This document shows positions 27,669 to 36,808 of a stretch of 64,000 bases of DNA, in pieces. A program made the position numbers and the translations under genes. This DNA comes from JBGPTK01 sp963797765 (lineage in GTDB: Bacteria > Acidobacteriota > Terriglobia > Acidiferrales > UBA7541), in contig CAWCQU010000001.1 in the NCBI GenBank assembly GCA_963797765.1, positions 62,001 to 126,000 of the forward strand, written 5' to 3'. Each line of letters opens with the position of its first letter. Position 1 is the stretch's first letter. The notes under the pieces are model-generated. The model searched no databases, was not told the DNA's origin, and saw only the letters and a list, made by a program, of their open reading frames with translations.

Positions 27669-28131
27669 AATTTCCCTCTTTAAGAGAATTTCCCGGGACG
27701 ATAAGGATGTGGAGCCGTCCCTTGCCGCTAGGACTCTCGTTTCGCGGGGCCCCATGCGAATTATGAAGGATTTCAACGCCTATAGCTACACTTGGGTCAA
27801 CGAGCCCAGCAAGCGGATTCAGACCAATGACGTTGAGAATTTGCAGAATCCGGGCCCATGCCGGCGTTTTTAAGCAGCAAAAGCCGGGATTTCCACAGGA
27901 ACCCGAACCCAAAATTGATCTGTGGATTATCCTGAAAGAAAATCAGGTGCAAATGCAAAATGAAGTAAATCGCCTGTTCGATCTGGCTCAGGAACTGAAA
28001 AACTAAGTGTCCAAGTCCGACTTCACCACGATCCTCTCGCTGCCACTGGCTCACAAAGCCGAAGCAATAAACAAGTTGGCGAAGCAAATCAAAAACCCAG
28101 CTGAATCGTTAGCAACGTTTCAACTATTCGT
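27669..28131. pseudogene. Decayed small gene in the interval before the kinase-SUMF1 gene
   Basis: In one forward frame 27857-28130 reads KQQKPGFPQEPEPKIDLW, IILKENQVQMQNEVNRLFDL, AQELKN, a TAA at 28004, then VSKSDFTTILSLPLAHKAEA and KLAKQIKN. The sense on both sides of the stop fits one helical protein of a kind common in acidobacterial genomes. The in-frame stop and lack of a clear start suggest decay, or an error at 28004. No function is known. Confidence 0.5.
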
Positions 28132-31056
28132 TCAGGAAGAAGACTTGACGGGGCCGAGGTATTGGTCGAACCAGTCGAGAGTTTCCTTGATGATGTCGTT
28201 GCGGGCCGGGAGATGGCCTGTTGGGAATAGCGCGTGACGCTTGTCTTTGGCCGGTGTGCCCAAGAGCTGAAACAGCGGGATCTGGCAGGTGTTGAGCGGA
28301 GTATCAAAATCGTTCAGGCCATTGATCATGAGGAATGGGATTTTTACTCGCGGGGCAAAATTGATCGTGTCCATTTCTGGAGGCAGCACCTCGGTGGACA
28401 ATCCTCCCCCGATGATGACCGCCACTTTGATGCGTTTTTCGAGAGCCAGTATTCTGGGAGCCACGGAAGCACCCGAACTGATCCCGTAATAGGCCAGCCG
28501 ATCGTGGTCAATGTCCTGGCGAGTCTCCAAGTAATCCACGGATCGAAAAAAATCTTTGGTACGCTGAATCGATAGTTCCCGCCAAACGTTTACTCCGGGG
28601 GCGGCGTCGACGTGCCGCTCATACGTTCCCTTATAGATCGGGATGAGCAAGGCTCTTCCACTACGGATGATGAAATCAAGAAACACCATCTCCAGGTTCG
28701 CACTTGAGCGTTCTTCGAGCGCACCGGCGTGGGGAAAATAAATAACCGTCTGATAGGGCGGAGCCACATTCTTCGGTACAAAAAGACGAGCAAGGATTCG
28801 CTCATTTCCGTATGCGGCGTTATAGGTGATTTGTTCCTTTCGCCAGTATTCGGGATTTTCGTCAATCGCTTCCACTTCCGGTTTTAAATCGGATTTATCA
28901 TATGCGAAGAAACTCTTATAAATTTCAAACACCTGGTCCGAGACTGGTTTTTCCTTGGTGTAATCTCGAGTGAGGTGCTCAATGGGCCGAGTCAACAGGT
29001 CCGCGTTCGGCCCGGCTGCAGCCAAATTCTTCATACAGCGAAAACCATAGGTGGGCAACCGGTCGAATGGCGACTGTGCATCTTCGTCCACGAACATGTA
29101 CACCGCTTCATTCCAACCGCCGCCCAGAATAAAGCGCCGGCTACCGGACTGGTTCCAACACCACTCCTTGACGTTTCCGGCCATGTCATATGTTCCGAAC
29201 TGATTGAGTCCACCCAGGCTTCCGACGCGAACTGTGCTACCGCTGTTAAAATTACTGAAATTGGCAATGTCGGAGAAAATTGTGGGACCGGCAGCGTTGT
29301 ACCAGTGATAAACCGTGGGAAGTTTCTTGCCCGCAAAATCAGCATAGGCCGCGGCTTCGTACCAACTAACGCCGCCGACGGGAAAATCGTCTTGTCCCTT
29401 AGGATAATCACCTAACTCCCAGGTTGCAGGGCCGGGTCTGCCCGTCTTATCACGGAATTCCTTCATGGCCTGATCCCACGCGAGGATCTGGCCATTTTTC
29501 TGGAAGGGCTCTTTCCAGTATTGACGCTTTGCATAGCCACCGCTATCGACGAATTTCTTGAAATCACGGTTGGTGACTTCGAACTCGTCGATCCAGTAAT
29601 CCTGCAGGTCAACCGGTGCGGTGTTACCCCATTGAAAGGAACCACCCGATGCGCGCACCATGCGATCCGGAATGCTGCCTTCCGGATCGAGTGTGAAATT
29701 GATCTCGGGGCTTGTGGAAGCCGCGGCACCTTCTACCGTTTGAAATCCTTTTTTCACGAATTTCCAGCGAAAATATCCTCTTGGAATGCGGGCGTTTTCG
29801 AGCGGCGACTGGCCCAGGTATTGCCATTCGCCATTTACATTCGCGTAGTCTTTCATGTAGACGTCGGCGGAAGGCGGGGAGGTTCGGATGGAGACGAGTT
29901 CGGAGTAGTCACGATCCAACTTATCGAAATACGGATCGTTAGGGATGAATTGCTTGGCTACCTTAGCCAGTTGAAACGCGCCCAAGTATTGTTGCTGATC
30001 GATGAGTTTGGAAATTAGCGGGAGGGCCACTTCCCGAGCCCAGCGCACTTTCAGATTGTGGCGAACCAGCCAGGTTCCGCCCGCAGCCAGTAACACAAGA
30101 ATCAATGCAACGGGGACAGCTATCGATGGTTTCGAAACTAATTTCGCGACAGGCGAAGGGGCGGCAGAGCCGGAATTGAGCAACAACAAGAGTTGCTTCA
30201 GATCATTCGCAAGATCTTGCGCCGACTGGTATCGTTGCTCGCGTTTTTTTTCAAGCGACTTGTTGATGATCGTATCCAGTGCTTTAGAAATGGTGGGATT
30301 CAGTTGCGACGGTGGAATCGGTGTTGCGTGGAGGATGCCATCCGATACCGTGGCGGGGGTGTTGCCGTCGAATGGCCGCTTGCCGGTCGACATTTCGTAG
30401 AGTACCGCGCCAAGCGAGAAAATGTCGGTGCGGGGATCGAGTTCTTCGCCGCGCGCTTGTTCGGGAGACATGTAGGCGACCGTGCCGAGCGGCGATCCGG
30501 GACTGGTAAGCACCGTCTCCAAAGTTACTGTCGGTGCCTCGGAGGGAGGTTCGGCCAAATGACGCAACGGGATCATTTTTGCGAGCCCAAAGTCGAGCAG
30601 TTTGGCCTGCCCTCGCTGCGTGATGAAAATATTGGCGGGCTTGATATCGCGATGGATGATGCCTGCGGAGTGAGCAGCGGCCAAGGCATCAGCGAGGCTT
30701 GTGCCAAATTCGAGAATTTGAGGGACGGGAAGTGGTTTGCCTGAAATTCGATCGGCAAGCGTTTCGCCAGTGAGCAATTCCATGGCAAGGAACGGCTTTC
30801 CCTGGAATTCAGCTACTTCGTAGATCGTGCAAATATTGGGATGATTCAGCGCCGATGCGGAGCGGGCTTCGCGGCGGAAGCGTTCCAGTACGGTGTGATC
30901 ACAAACAATATCGTCAGGCAGAAATTTCAGGGCAACCTGGCGGCCGAGATTGGTGTCCTCAGCTTTGTAGACGACGCCCATTCCTCCGCCACCGAGCTTT
31001 TCCAGGATGCGGTAGTGAGAGATGGTTAACCCAGATTTCGGCCTAGATTCGAGCAC
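28132..31056 (-). CDS. Ser/Thr kinase fused to a SUMF1-type domain and an alpha/beta hydrolase
   Basis: This is a 974-residue, three-part protein. Residues 10-285 are a Hanks kinase (LGGGGMGVVYKAEDT, VALKFLP, IIHRDIKPAN, DFGLAKM, YMSPEQARGE). One membrane helix lies near residue 315 (VPVALILVLLAAGG). Residues 455-680 are a formylglycine-generating-enzyme-like (SUMF1) domain (WIDEFEVTNRDF, DMAGNVKEW, GGGWNE). Residues 720-970 are an alpha/beta hydrolase with nucleophile motif GISSG, acid candidate in NGLNDFDTP and His in TGHLPAR. The hydrolase should lie outside the cytoplasm. The start is GTG at 31056. No substrate is known. Control of the enzyme part by the kinase, or the reverse, is an inference. 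Confidence 0.85.
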   Translation of the reverse strand: MLESRPKSGLTISHYRILEKLGGGGMGVVYKAEDTNLGRQVALKFLPDDIVCDHTVLERFRREARSASALNHPNICTIYEVAEFQGKPFLAMELLTGETLADRISGKPLPVPQILEFGTSLADALAAAHSAGIIHRDIKPANIFITQRGQAKLLDFGLAKMIPLRHLAEPPSEAPTVTLETVLTSPGSPLGTVAYMSPEQARGEELDPRTDIFSLGAVLYEMSTGKRPFDGNTPATVSDGILHATPIPPSQLNPTISKALDTIINKSLEKKREQRYQSAQDLANDLKQLLLLLNSGSAAPSPVAKLVSKPSIAVPVALILVLLAAGGTWLVRHNLKVRWAREVALPLISKLIDQQQYLGAFQLAKVAKQFIPNDPYFDKLDRDYSELVSIRTSPPSADVYMKDYANVNGEWQYLGQSPLENARIPRGYFRWKFVKKGFQTVEGAAASTSPEINFTLDPEGSIPDRMVRASGGSFQWGNTAPVDLQDYWIDEFEVTNRDFKKFVDSGGYAKRQYWKEPFQKNGQILAWDQAMKEFRDKTGRPGPATWELGDYPKGQDDFPVGGVSWYEAAAYADFAGKKLPTVYHWYNAAGPTIFSDIANFSNFNSGSTVRVGSLGGLNQFGTYDMAGNVKEWCWNQSGSRRFILGGGWNEAVYMFVDEDAQSPFDRLPTYGFRCMKNLAAAGPNADLLTRPIEHLTRDYTKEKPVSDQVFEIYKSFFAYDKSDLKPEVEAIDENPEYWRKEQITYNAAYGNERILARLFVPKNVAPPYQTVIYFPHAGALEERSSANLEMVFLDFIIRSGRALLIPIYKGTYERHVDAAPGVNVWRELSIQRTKDFFRSVDYLETRQDIDHDRLAYYGISSGASVAPRILALEKRIKVAVIIGGGLSTEVLPPEMDTINFAPRVKIPFLMINGLNDFDTPLNTCQIPLFQLLGTPAKDKRHALFPTGHLPARNDIIKETLDWFDQYLGPVKSSS

Positions 31057-31065
31057 TGTGCGGTG

Positions 31066-31094
31066 ATGCTACGCCACGCACAAAAGCAAGTCAA
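31066..31094 (-). promoter_or_regulatory. Leaderless-type promoter of the kinase-SUMF1-hydrolase gene
   Basis: The reverse strand shows TTGACT (31089-31094), a 17-bp spacer and TAGCAT (31066-31071), then 9 bases to GTG 31056. This leaves no leader for a Shine-Dalgarno site. The arrangement matches those at 18214 and 57585. Confidence 0.6.
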
Positions 31095-31185
31095 CGAACC
31101 GGCGAGGACCTCTTACTGCTACCCAAAAGTTACTTCACAGCAGAGGATTCAGGTCGAATCCGCGACGCTCGGACCTATCGTTCGC

Positions 31186-31538
31186 CAAGACTCTGTCCGC
31201 CTTTGCAATCAACAGCATGGGGATTGCGCTGCACAGGGGATTTCGGATATCAGCCCACCATGTTCCCTCTCCTTCGAATCATTTTCACATCAAGTCTTCG
31301 CCTGTTCCGCACGCGTCGCAGCCTGTTACTTGAGAACCTGGCTCTTCGGCAGCAACTCGCTGTCTGAAAGCGAAAGCGTACAAGGCCACGGCTTGGGATA
31401 TTCGACAAATTCTTCTGGGTTTTCGTTCGAAGGTCCTGGTCAGGATGGAAACAATCGCTCATCGTGATTACACCCGAGACTGTAGTCCGGTGGCAGCGAG
31501 CCGGCTTTCGTTTGCGCCAGAACTCCATCCGAGGCTAA
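31186..31538 (+). mobile_element. Transposase (integrase-core type) N-terminal remnant, copy 2
   Basis: From ATG 31260 the frame reads FPLLRIIFTSSLRLFRTRRS and LENLALRQQLAV, hits a TGA at 31365, then continues in frame (KRKRTRPRLGIFDKFFWVFV, SLIVITPETVVRWQRAGF) to a stop at 31536. It is the N-terminal quarter of an IS integrase, without the catalytic core or terminal repeats. The first 265 bp repeat the remnant at 4998-5272 in inverted orientation. Confidence 0.7.
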
Positions 31539-31667
31539 AACTGCTCAGTTTCATCCGTTCGTGTTAGAACTCCATCTCACCGCGGCTTCAAGTGAGATCT
31601 AGCGTTGCTATGTGCAGAGGAAACCGCATTGACAAAACACATCTTTCCCAGATCTTGAATATCCTCC

Positions 31668-31696
31668 TTGACGCTCAGGATTTGCCGGCGTAAGAT
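31668..31696 (+). promoter_or_regulatory. Promoter of the GH30 gene
   Basis: TTGACG (31668-31673), a 17-bp spacer and TAAGAT (31691-31696) predict a transcript start near 31703, upstream of the LacI-type operator at 31710. Nothing else is seen in 31539-31667. Confidence 0.5.
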
Positions 31697-31709
31697 CCGC
31701 CAAACGATT

Positions 31710-31723
31710 CTGTAACGTTATAG
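31710..31723 (+). promoter_or_regulatory. LacI-type operator before the GH30 gene
   Basis: CTGTAACGTTATAG differs by one base from a perfect palindrome and lies directly before ATG 31725. The same motif occurs at 33359 and 38006, so it is assigned to the LacI-family regulator at 36809-37885. Repressor bound here would block elongation or initiation. Confidence 0.7.
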
Positions 31724-31724
31724 T

Positions 31725-33143
31725 ATGCACAATAATTCTATGCGATCGACAATATTTGTAGTTCTATTTGTTCTGGTAACTTGCTCCGGGGCTCAGGCAC
31801 CGCCGGTTGTGCTCGGCGAACCGGCCACGTTTACCGTCCATGCAGACAGGAAGCTCCAGGCCATAACTGGATTTGGCGCGGGCATGTATCAAGGAACCAT
31901 AACGGACTTGGAATCGCTTTCGCCGGAAGGCCGGGCCAAGGCATACGAACTTGTGTATGGCGACAAAGGCCTGGGGTTAAACATCATTCGTTTTCATATT
32001 TCGTTTACAACCCAACCACTGCCCGCCGATGATCCACTTCGTGCGAAGGGTTTGCAATATGACTGGGAGAAAGATCCGTTCACACAGGCCGTGTGGAATG
32101 CCGTGAGTCTTGCTTTGCAGCACGCTCACGCGCCGATTTTATATGCGGTTCCGTTCACGCCGCCGATAAAATGGAAAACGAACGGGAAGCCCAATTTCGG
32201 CGGAGCGGTACCTCCGCAGGACTATTCCGCGTATGCAGAATATCTCGCGGACTTCGTGACCTACTACAAGGTGGTCCACGGAATTGAAATCAATGTCCTC
32301 AGCCTTCAAAACGAGCCGGACATTTCCGTGTATTGGGAATCATGCCGCTGGACGGGCGATCAGTTACGAGACTTTTTACAGGTGCTGGGACCAATTTTCC
32401 GGGATCGCGGATTTCCGACCAAAATCATGATGCCGGAAGGTTCTACCTGGGACGAAGCCTGGATACGATCAATGCCTTCGCTAGAGAGTCCTGAGGCTCG
32501 CAAATACATAGGCATTCTTGCGAGCCATACCTACGGCGATTTTGATCTGGTCGATCAGGGGCGAGCACTGATGCAGGCCGCGGCGGCAAAGTATTCCTTG
32601 CCAATTTGGATGAGTGAAACCTCGATTATCGGGCCTCCGGATGACACAAGCATGTTTGCCGGGCTGCAGATCGCGCACAGGATCTACCGGGACCTTACGG
32701 AAGGGAACGCCTCCGCGTGGATCTACTGCTTTGTAATCTTCAACGCTAAATTTCCGGGCAGCATGGGAATCTTGTCGCCGGTCAAAGACGGCCAGGTTGT
32801 AGTTCCCAAGCGCTTCTGGACGATGGCGAACTACAGCCACTTCGTCCGACCAGGATGGCATCGGATACAAATCGATGGGATCACATTCGCAAATTCCGCG
32901 TTTGTTAATTCAACTTCGGATGAATTCGCAATCATTGCGCTGAATGCGACCGTCAATGGACGGCCGGCAACTTATGATTTCGGGCCACTCAACGTAGGCG
33001 ACGTGAAGGCGTATCGAACTTCGAAGGAATTGGACCTGGCGGAAGTGGAGAGGCCGGTGACGGAAGCTCACCAGTTCAGCGCCACCGCCGCACCCTTCAG
33101 CGTCACGACCTTTGTGGGAAAGCTGAAATCACCAGCAAAGTGA
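31725..33143 (+). CDS. Secreted glycoside hydrolase family 30 enzyme
   Basis: This is 472 residues; the ATG at 31740 is an alternative start, and neither has a visible ribosome-binding site. A signal peptide is clear (STIFVVLFVLVTCSGAQA). The mature enzyme begins QAITGFGAGMYQ and carries the clan GH-A acid/base Glu in SLQNEPD (about residue 200) and nucleophile Glu in WMSETSI (about residue 304). A C-terminal beta domain follows. GH30 members hydrolyse beta-glucosides, beta-xylosides or glucuronoxylan; the exact substrate cannot be read here. The LacI operator places it in the same regulon as the TonB receptor and the DhaK operon, so it likely frees the sugar those genes take up. Confidence 0.85.
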   Translation: MHNNSMRSTIFVVLFVLVTCSGAQAPPVVLGEPATFTVHADRKLQAITGFGAGMYQGTITDLESLSPEGRAKAYELVYGDKGLGLNIIRFHISFTTQPLPADDPLRAKGLQYDWEKDPFTQAVWNAVSLALQHAHAPILYAVPFTPPIKWKTNGKPNFGGAVPPQDYSAYAEYLADFVTYYKVVHGIEINVLSLQNEPDISVYWESCRWTGDQLRDFLQVLGPIFRDRGFPTKIMMPEGSTWDEAWIRSMPSLESPEARKYIGILASHTYGDFDLVDQGRALMQAAAAKYSLPIWMSETSIIGPPDDTSMFAGLQIAHRIYRDLTEGNASAWIYCFVIFNAKFPGSMGILSPVKDGQVVVPKRFWTMANYSHFVRPGWHRIQIDGITFANSAFVNSTSDEFAIIALNATVNGRPATYDFGPLNVGDVKAYRTSKELDLAEVERPVTEAHQFSATAAPFSVTTFVGKLKSPAK

Positions 33144-33150
33144 GAGTGCC

Positions 33151-33179
33151 GGCCGGAAAGCAGGCTGAAACGTCCGGCC
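33151..33179 (+). terminator. Possible hairpin after the GH30 gene
   Basis: GGCCGGA (33151-33157) and TCCGGCC (33173-33179) form a 7-bp stem around a 15-base loop, 8 bases after the stop codon. There is no strong U tract, so it is only a candidate. Confidence 0.3.
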
Positions 33180-33315
33180 CCTTAAGCCTTCCTAGTCCCC
33201 AGCATCCCGGTGAATCCCAGCCAGGCACAACTGCTCCCCTGAACGCTTTTCACTGATGCACCGTATCATCGTTCCCTGGGAAGATCCGATACAACGAGCG
33301 CTCCCTGGCAGGGAC

Positions 33316-33329
33316 TTACAACGTTATAA
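33316..33329 (+). promoter_or_regulatory. Auxiliary LacI-type operator
   Basis: TTACAACGTTATAA keeps the AACGTT core of the other sites. Its centre is 43 bp, about four helical turns, upstream of the main operator at 33359, a spacing compatible with cooperative binding on one DNA face. Confidence 0.5.
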
Positions 33330-33345
33330 ATATGAATAATTCCGC

Positions 33346-33373
33346 TTGACAGGTTAATCTATAACGTTATAGT
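33346..33373 (+). promoter_or_regulatory. Promoter and LacI-type operator of the TonB receptor gene
   Basis: TTGACA (33346-33351), a 16-bp spacer and TATAGT (33368-33373) make a strong promoter. The perfect palindrome CTATAACGTTATAG (33359-33372) overlaps the -10 box, so bound repressor would exclude RNA polymerase. Confidence 0.75.
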
Positions 33374-33501
33374 TTTCCGTTTCACTGATGAAAGCCGAGC
33401 CGACGTGCGTATTGTATGAGACGAAAGGGAGCGCTTCTGGATGGCCGCTTCCTCGCCGTGAAGAATCCCGCATGAACGAGAAATCGAGAAGGAGACAGCG
33501 T

Positions 33502-36500
33502 ATGAACCACAGATTTGCAGTAATTCTGGTGCTGGTATTGGCAGGGCTCCTAACGACTCCAGCCTGGCCGCAGACAGGAACCGCGACCGTATCGGGGGTT
33601 ATCACCGATTCAAGCGGGGCAATCCTTCTCGGGAGTACGGTCACCGTGACGAACGTACAGACGGGCGTGACACGAACGACGCAAACCAATAACGACGGGC
33701 TTTATTTTGTGGGCGCGCTCTTGCCCGGCGAGTACGAGATTCGAGTGGAACATGCGGGCTTTCGGACATCGGTTACCAAGGGCATCGTACTTTTGATTGA
33801 CCAACAGTCGCGGCAAGATGTGTCCTTGGTTGTCGGAATCGCGCAACAGACGGTGGAGGTGACGGCAACCGCCGAACAATTCCTGGAACCGAACAGTTCG
33901 CAACTCCAGCAGGTAATCACGGGGACGCTGACGGCGGAATTGCCGTTGAACGGCCGGAACGTGAATCAATTGATCACGCTGAACACCGGCGTGACGACCA
34001 CGACGGGAAGCTTCTTCAAGGGCGTCGGGGTGGACCTGGCCATCAACGGCCAGCGGTCGAGCACCAATGCGTTCCTGATCGACGGCCTGGACAACGTCGA
34101 ATTCATGGGGCAATCACCGAACATCACGCTGCAGCCCGATGCGGTGCGCGAATTCAACGTAATGACCAATTCCTTCTCGGCGGAATACGGGCGGTCGAAT
34201 GCGGGTGTGGTTAACATCGGAATGCGCTCAGGCACGAATGATTTTCACGGGAACGCGTTCGAGTTTGTGCGGAACGATATCTTTAATGCGAATGACTTTT
34301 TCTCAAACCGCACCCACCAATCGAAACTGCCCTTCCGGTTCAATCAGTTTGGTGGAACGTTTGGCGGGCCAATTAAGAAGAACAAATTGTTTTTCTTCGC
34401 GGGATATCAGGGCACATTAACCCGCAGCCATTCAACCACCATCTTGAGCGTACCGCCATTGGCGTGGCGCACTGGAGATTTTTCCAGCCTGCTCGCGCAA
34501 GGGGTACAGATTTACGACCCGACCAACGTCACCGGGGTCGTCAATGGATTGCCGGTGCGAACTCCCTTTGCCAACAATCAGATCCCGTTGGCGAAGCAAG
34601 ACCCGGCGGGGCAGAAACTGCTGCAACTCTATCCCGCTCCCAATTTGCCGGGTAACTTCTCAAACTTTGTGGAACCACTGGGAGCCGCGACCAACGATCA
34701 CCAAGGAAATTTCAAGCTGGATTACCAGGTGGCGGCACGGGACGTGATTACGGGATCATATAATATCGACGACAGCGCGAACACCAACGACGCTTTCTTC
34801 GGGAACATTGGCGGAGGCGGCCCGCTGCCAATTAACGACTTCCGGAGCCAAAATCTGGGCGTCAGTTACACGCATACGTTCAGCGCCTCGCTCCTGAATA
34901 CGGTGGCTTATGGATATCTACGCCGGGGAATCAACAGTTTGCCATCCGGGTTCGGCCTGGAACTCAACCAACAGTTTGGAATTCCCGGCATCAGCACCGA
35001 TCCAACCGCGTCCGGCCTGGCGGCGATTAACCCAAGTGGATTTGCGGGATTGGGCGGGCAAGTATTTTTCCCGCAGATCGTAACGGAGCAGAGCCACCAG
35101 ATTTACGACAACCTTTCCTGGACGAGAGGGCGGCATGTAATCAAGATTGGCGTCGACTATCACCGCCGGCTTCTCCACCTATTTCAGGCAGGCTTTCCGC
35201 GCGGACTGTTTAATTTTGACAGTTTGGTGACGGCGCAAGCCGGAGTGGGAGGGAATGCAATCGCCAGCATGCTGATTGGTTATTCGTCTTTCGCCGAGCG
35301 CGATTTCCTGACTCAATTTATCAATCAAAGCGGAAACGAATATGCGGGCTACTTCCAGGACGATTTCCACGTCAGCAAGCGGCTGACGCTGAACCTGGGA
35401 CTCCGCTACGACTACTTCTCGCCGCAGGTGGAAGCGAACAACCGGCAGGCCAACTTCAATATCAATACGGTGGCTCTTGACGTGGCGGGGCAGAATGGCG
35501 TGAGCCGAGGGTTGGTGGCTGCCGATCATCATGACGTGGGGCCAAGATTAGGATTTGCATTCACTCCATTCAGCGACGGCAAAACAGTGCTGCGCGGAGG
35601 ATATGGAATCTTCTATTTTGCCGAACAGAATGCGCTGGCCACTCTGAATCGACTGGCATACAACATCCCATTCTATTTTCTCCAGACGATCGCGCAATCC
35701 GGATTGACAATTGTGACTCCGACGCTGAGGCTCTCCACCGGCATACCCGCACCACCGCCGCCCAATCCGGCCGCGCCATTCGGCACGGTTCAATACCGGG
35801 TGCCTGGCTTGGACGATTCCATGGTTCAATCCTGGAACCTGGATATACAGCGCGAGCTCACCCACGACACCGTGCTCGACGTTGCCTACGCGGGTTCCAA
35901 AGGCTCGGACCTGCTCGCGATTCGCAACCCCAATCAGCCGCCGCCTGGCCCCGTCCGGGTATTTCCAATTTCTCCGGCAATCGGCCAGATCTTCACGATG
36001 ACCAACCAGGGGTATTCCAATTACAACGCGCTGCAGGTGAAAGTAAATAAGCGCCTATCGGCGGGGCTCACCTTCCTGGCTTCCTATACCTGGTCGAAGG
36101 CAATCGACAATACTCCTGGTTATTGGCCCAATTCTGGATTCTCTCAACTGCCGCAAGATTCACTGCATCCCGACAATGGAGAACGAGGGCTTTCGGATTG
36201 GGATATTCGCAACAATCTGGTTTTCAGCTATAGCTGGGAAATTCCCGTCGGGCGGAATCGCCGATTCATGAGCCATGCGAACACGGCTGCCGAATTGATC
36301 CTGGGTGGCTGGCAGATGACGGGCATTTTGGGGCTGCGCAGCGGGACGCCTTTCACTCCATTTATTACGGCCGACCAGGCGAACACAGCCTTCGGAGGAA
36401 ACCTGCGCCCGAACCGCACGGGAAGCGGCAAAGCCGCCAACCAGACGGTGGACCACTGGTTTGACACATCCGCGTTTCCGCTGCCAGCTCTGTTCACTTA

Positions 36501-36744
36501 CGGCAATTCGACTCGCAACATTTTGATCGGCCCCGACTTGAACAATTTTGATATGGGGTTGTTCAAGAATTTCCGGGTGACCGAACATGCCCAACTGCAA
36601 TTTCGCGCGGAGTTCTTCAACATCACGAACACACCGCACTTTGGATTGCCGAATCCCTTTACGAACATACCCCAGGGCGGAACCATTACCACTTTGACCA
36701 CTCCGCCACGAGTGATTCAGTTCGGAATGAAACTAGGCTTTTGA
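33502..36744 (+). CDS. TonB-dependent receptor-like outer-membrane protein
   Basis: This is 1080 residues. ATG 33502 is chosen because AAGGAGA lies 6 bases upstream and a signal peptide follows at once (FAVILVLVLAGLLTTPAWPQ); starts at 33388 and 33472 are open but lack this. Residues 25-105 are a carboxypeptidase-regulatory-like beta domain (ATVSGVITDSSGAILLGSTV). A plug domain follows (ELPLNGRNVNQLITLNTGV, FLIDGLDNVEF), then a beta barrel ending in a terminal Phe (IQFGMKLGF). This acidobacterial type probably imports oligosaccharides. The LacI operator in its promoter links it to the GH30 enzyme and the sugar operon. Confidence 0.9.
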   Translation: MNHRFAVILVLVLAGLLTTPAWPQTGTATVSGVITDSSGAILLGSTVTVTNVQTGVTRTTQTNNDGLYFVGALLPGEYEIRVEHAGFRTSVTKGIVLLIDQQSRQDVSLVVGIAQQTVEVTATAEQFLEPNSSQLQQVITGTLTAELPLNGRNVNQLITLNTGVTTTTGSFFKGVGVDLAINGQRSSTNAFLIDGLDNVEFMGQSPNITLQPDAVREFNVMTNSFSAEYGRSNAGVVNIGMRSGTNDFHGNAFEFVRNDIFNANDFFSNRTHQSKLPFRFNQFGGTFGGPIKKNKLFFFAGYQGTLTRSHSTTILSVPPLAWRTGDFSSLLAQGVQIYDPTNVTGVVNGLPVRTPFANNQIPLAKQDPAGQKLLQLYPAPNLPGNFSNFVEPLGAATNDHQGNFKLDYQVAARDVITGSYNIDDSANTNDAFFGNIGGGGPLPINDFRSQNLGVSYTHTFSASLLNTVAYGYLRRGINSLPSGFGLELNQQFGIPGISTDPTASGLAAINPSGFAGLGGQVFFPQIVTEQSHQIYDNLSWTRGRHVIKIGVDYHRRLLHLFQAGFPRGLFNFDSLVTAQAGVGGNAIASMLIGYSSFAERDFLTQFINQSGNEYAGYFQDDFHVSKRLTLNLGLRYDYFSPQVEANNRQANFNINTVALDVAGQNGVSRGLVAADHHDVGPRLGFAFTPFSDGKTVLRGGYGIFYFAEQNALATLNRLAYNIPFYFLQTIAQSGLTIVTPTLRLSTGIPAPPPPNPAAPFGTVQYRVPGLDDSMVQSWNLDIQRELTHDTVLDVAYAGSKGSDLLAIRNPNQPPPGPVRVFPISPAIGQIFTMTNQGYSNYNALQVKVNKRLSAGLTFLASYTWSKAIDNTPGYWPNSGFSQLPQDSLHPDNGERGLSDWDIRNNLVFSYSWEIPVGRNRRFMSHANTAAELILGGWQMTGILGLRSGTPFTPFITADQANTAFGGNLRPNRTGSGKAANQTVDHWFDTSAFPLPALFTYGNSTRNILIGPDLNNFDMGLFKNFRVTEHAQLQFRAEFFNITNTPHFGLPNPFTNIPQGGTITTLTTPPRVIQFGMKLGF

Positions 36745-36808
36745 GGAATTACGGACGAGAAGCGAGATAGCGCTGATTTGTTGGCCGGAGAACCGCACGT
36801 CTGTAGAG

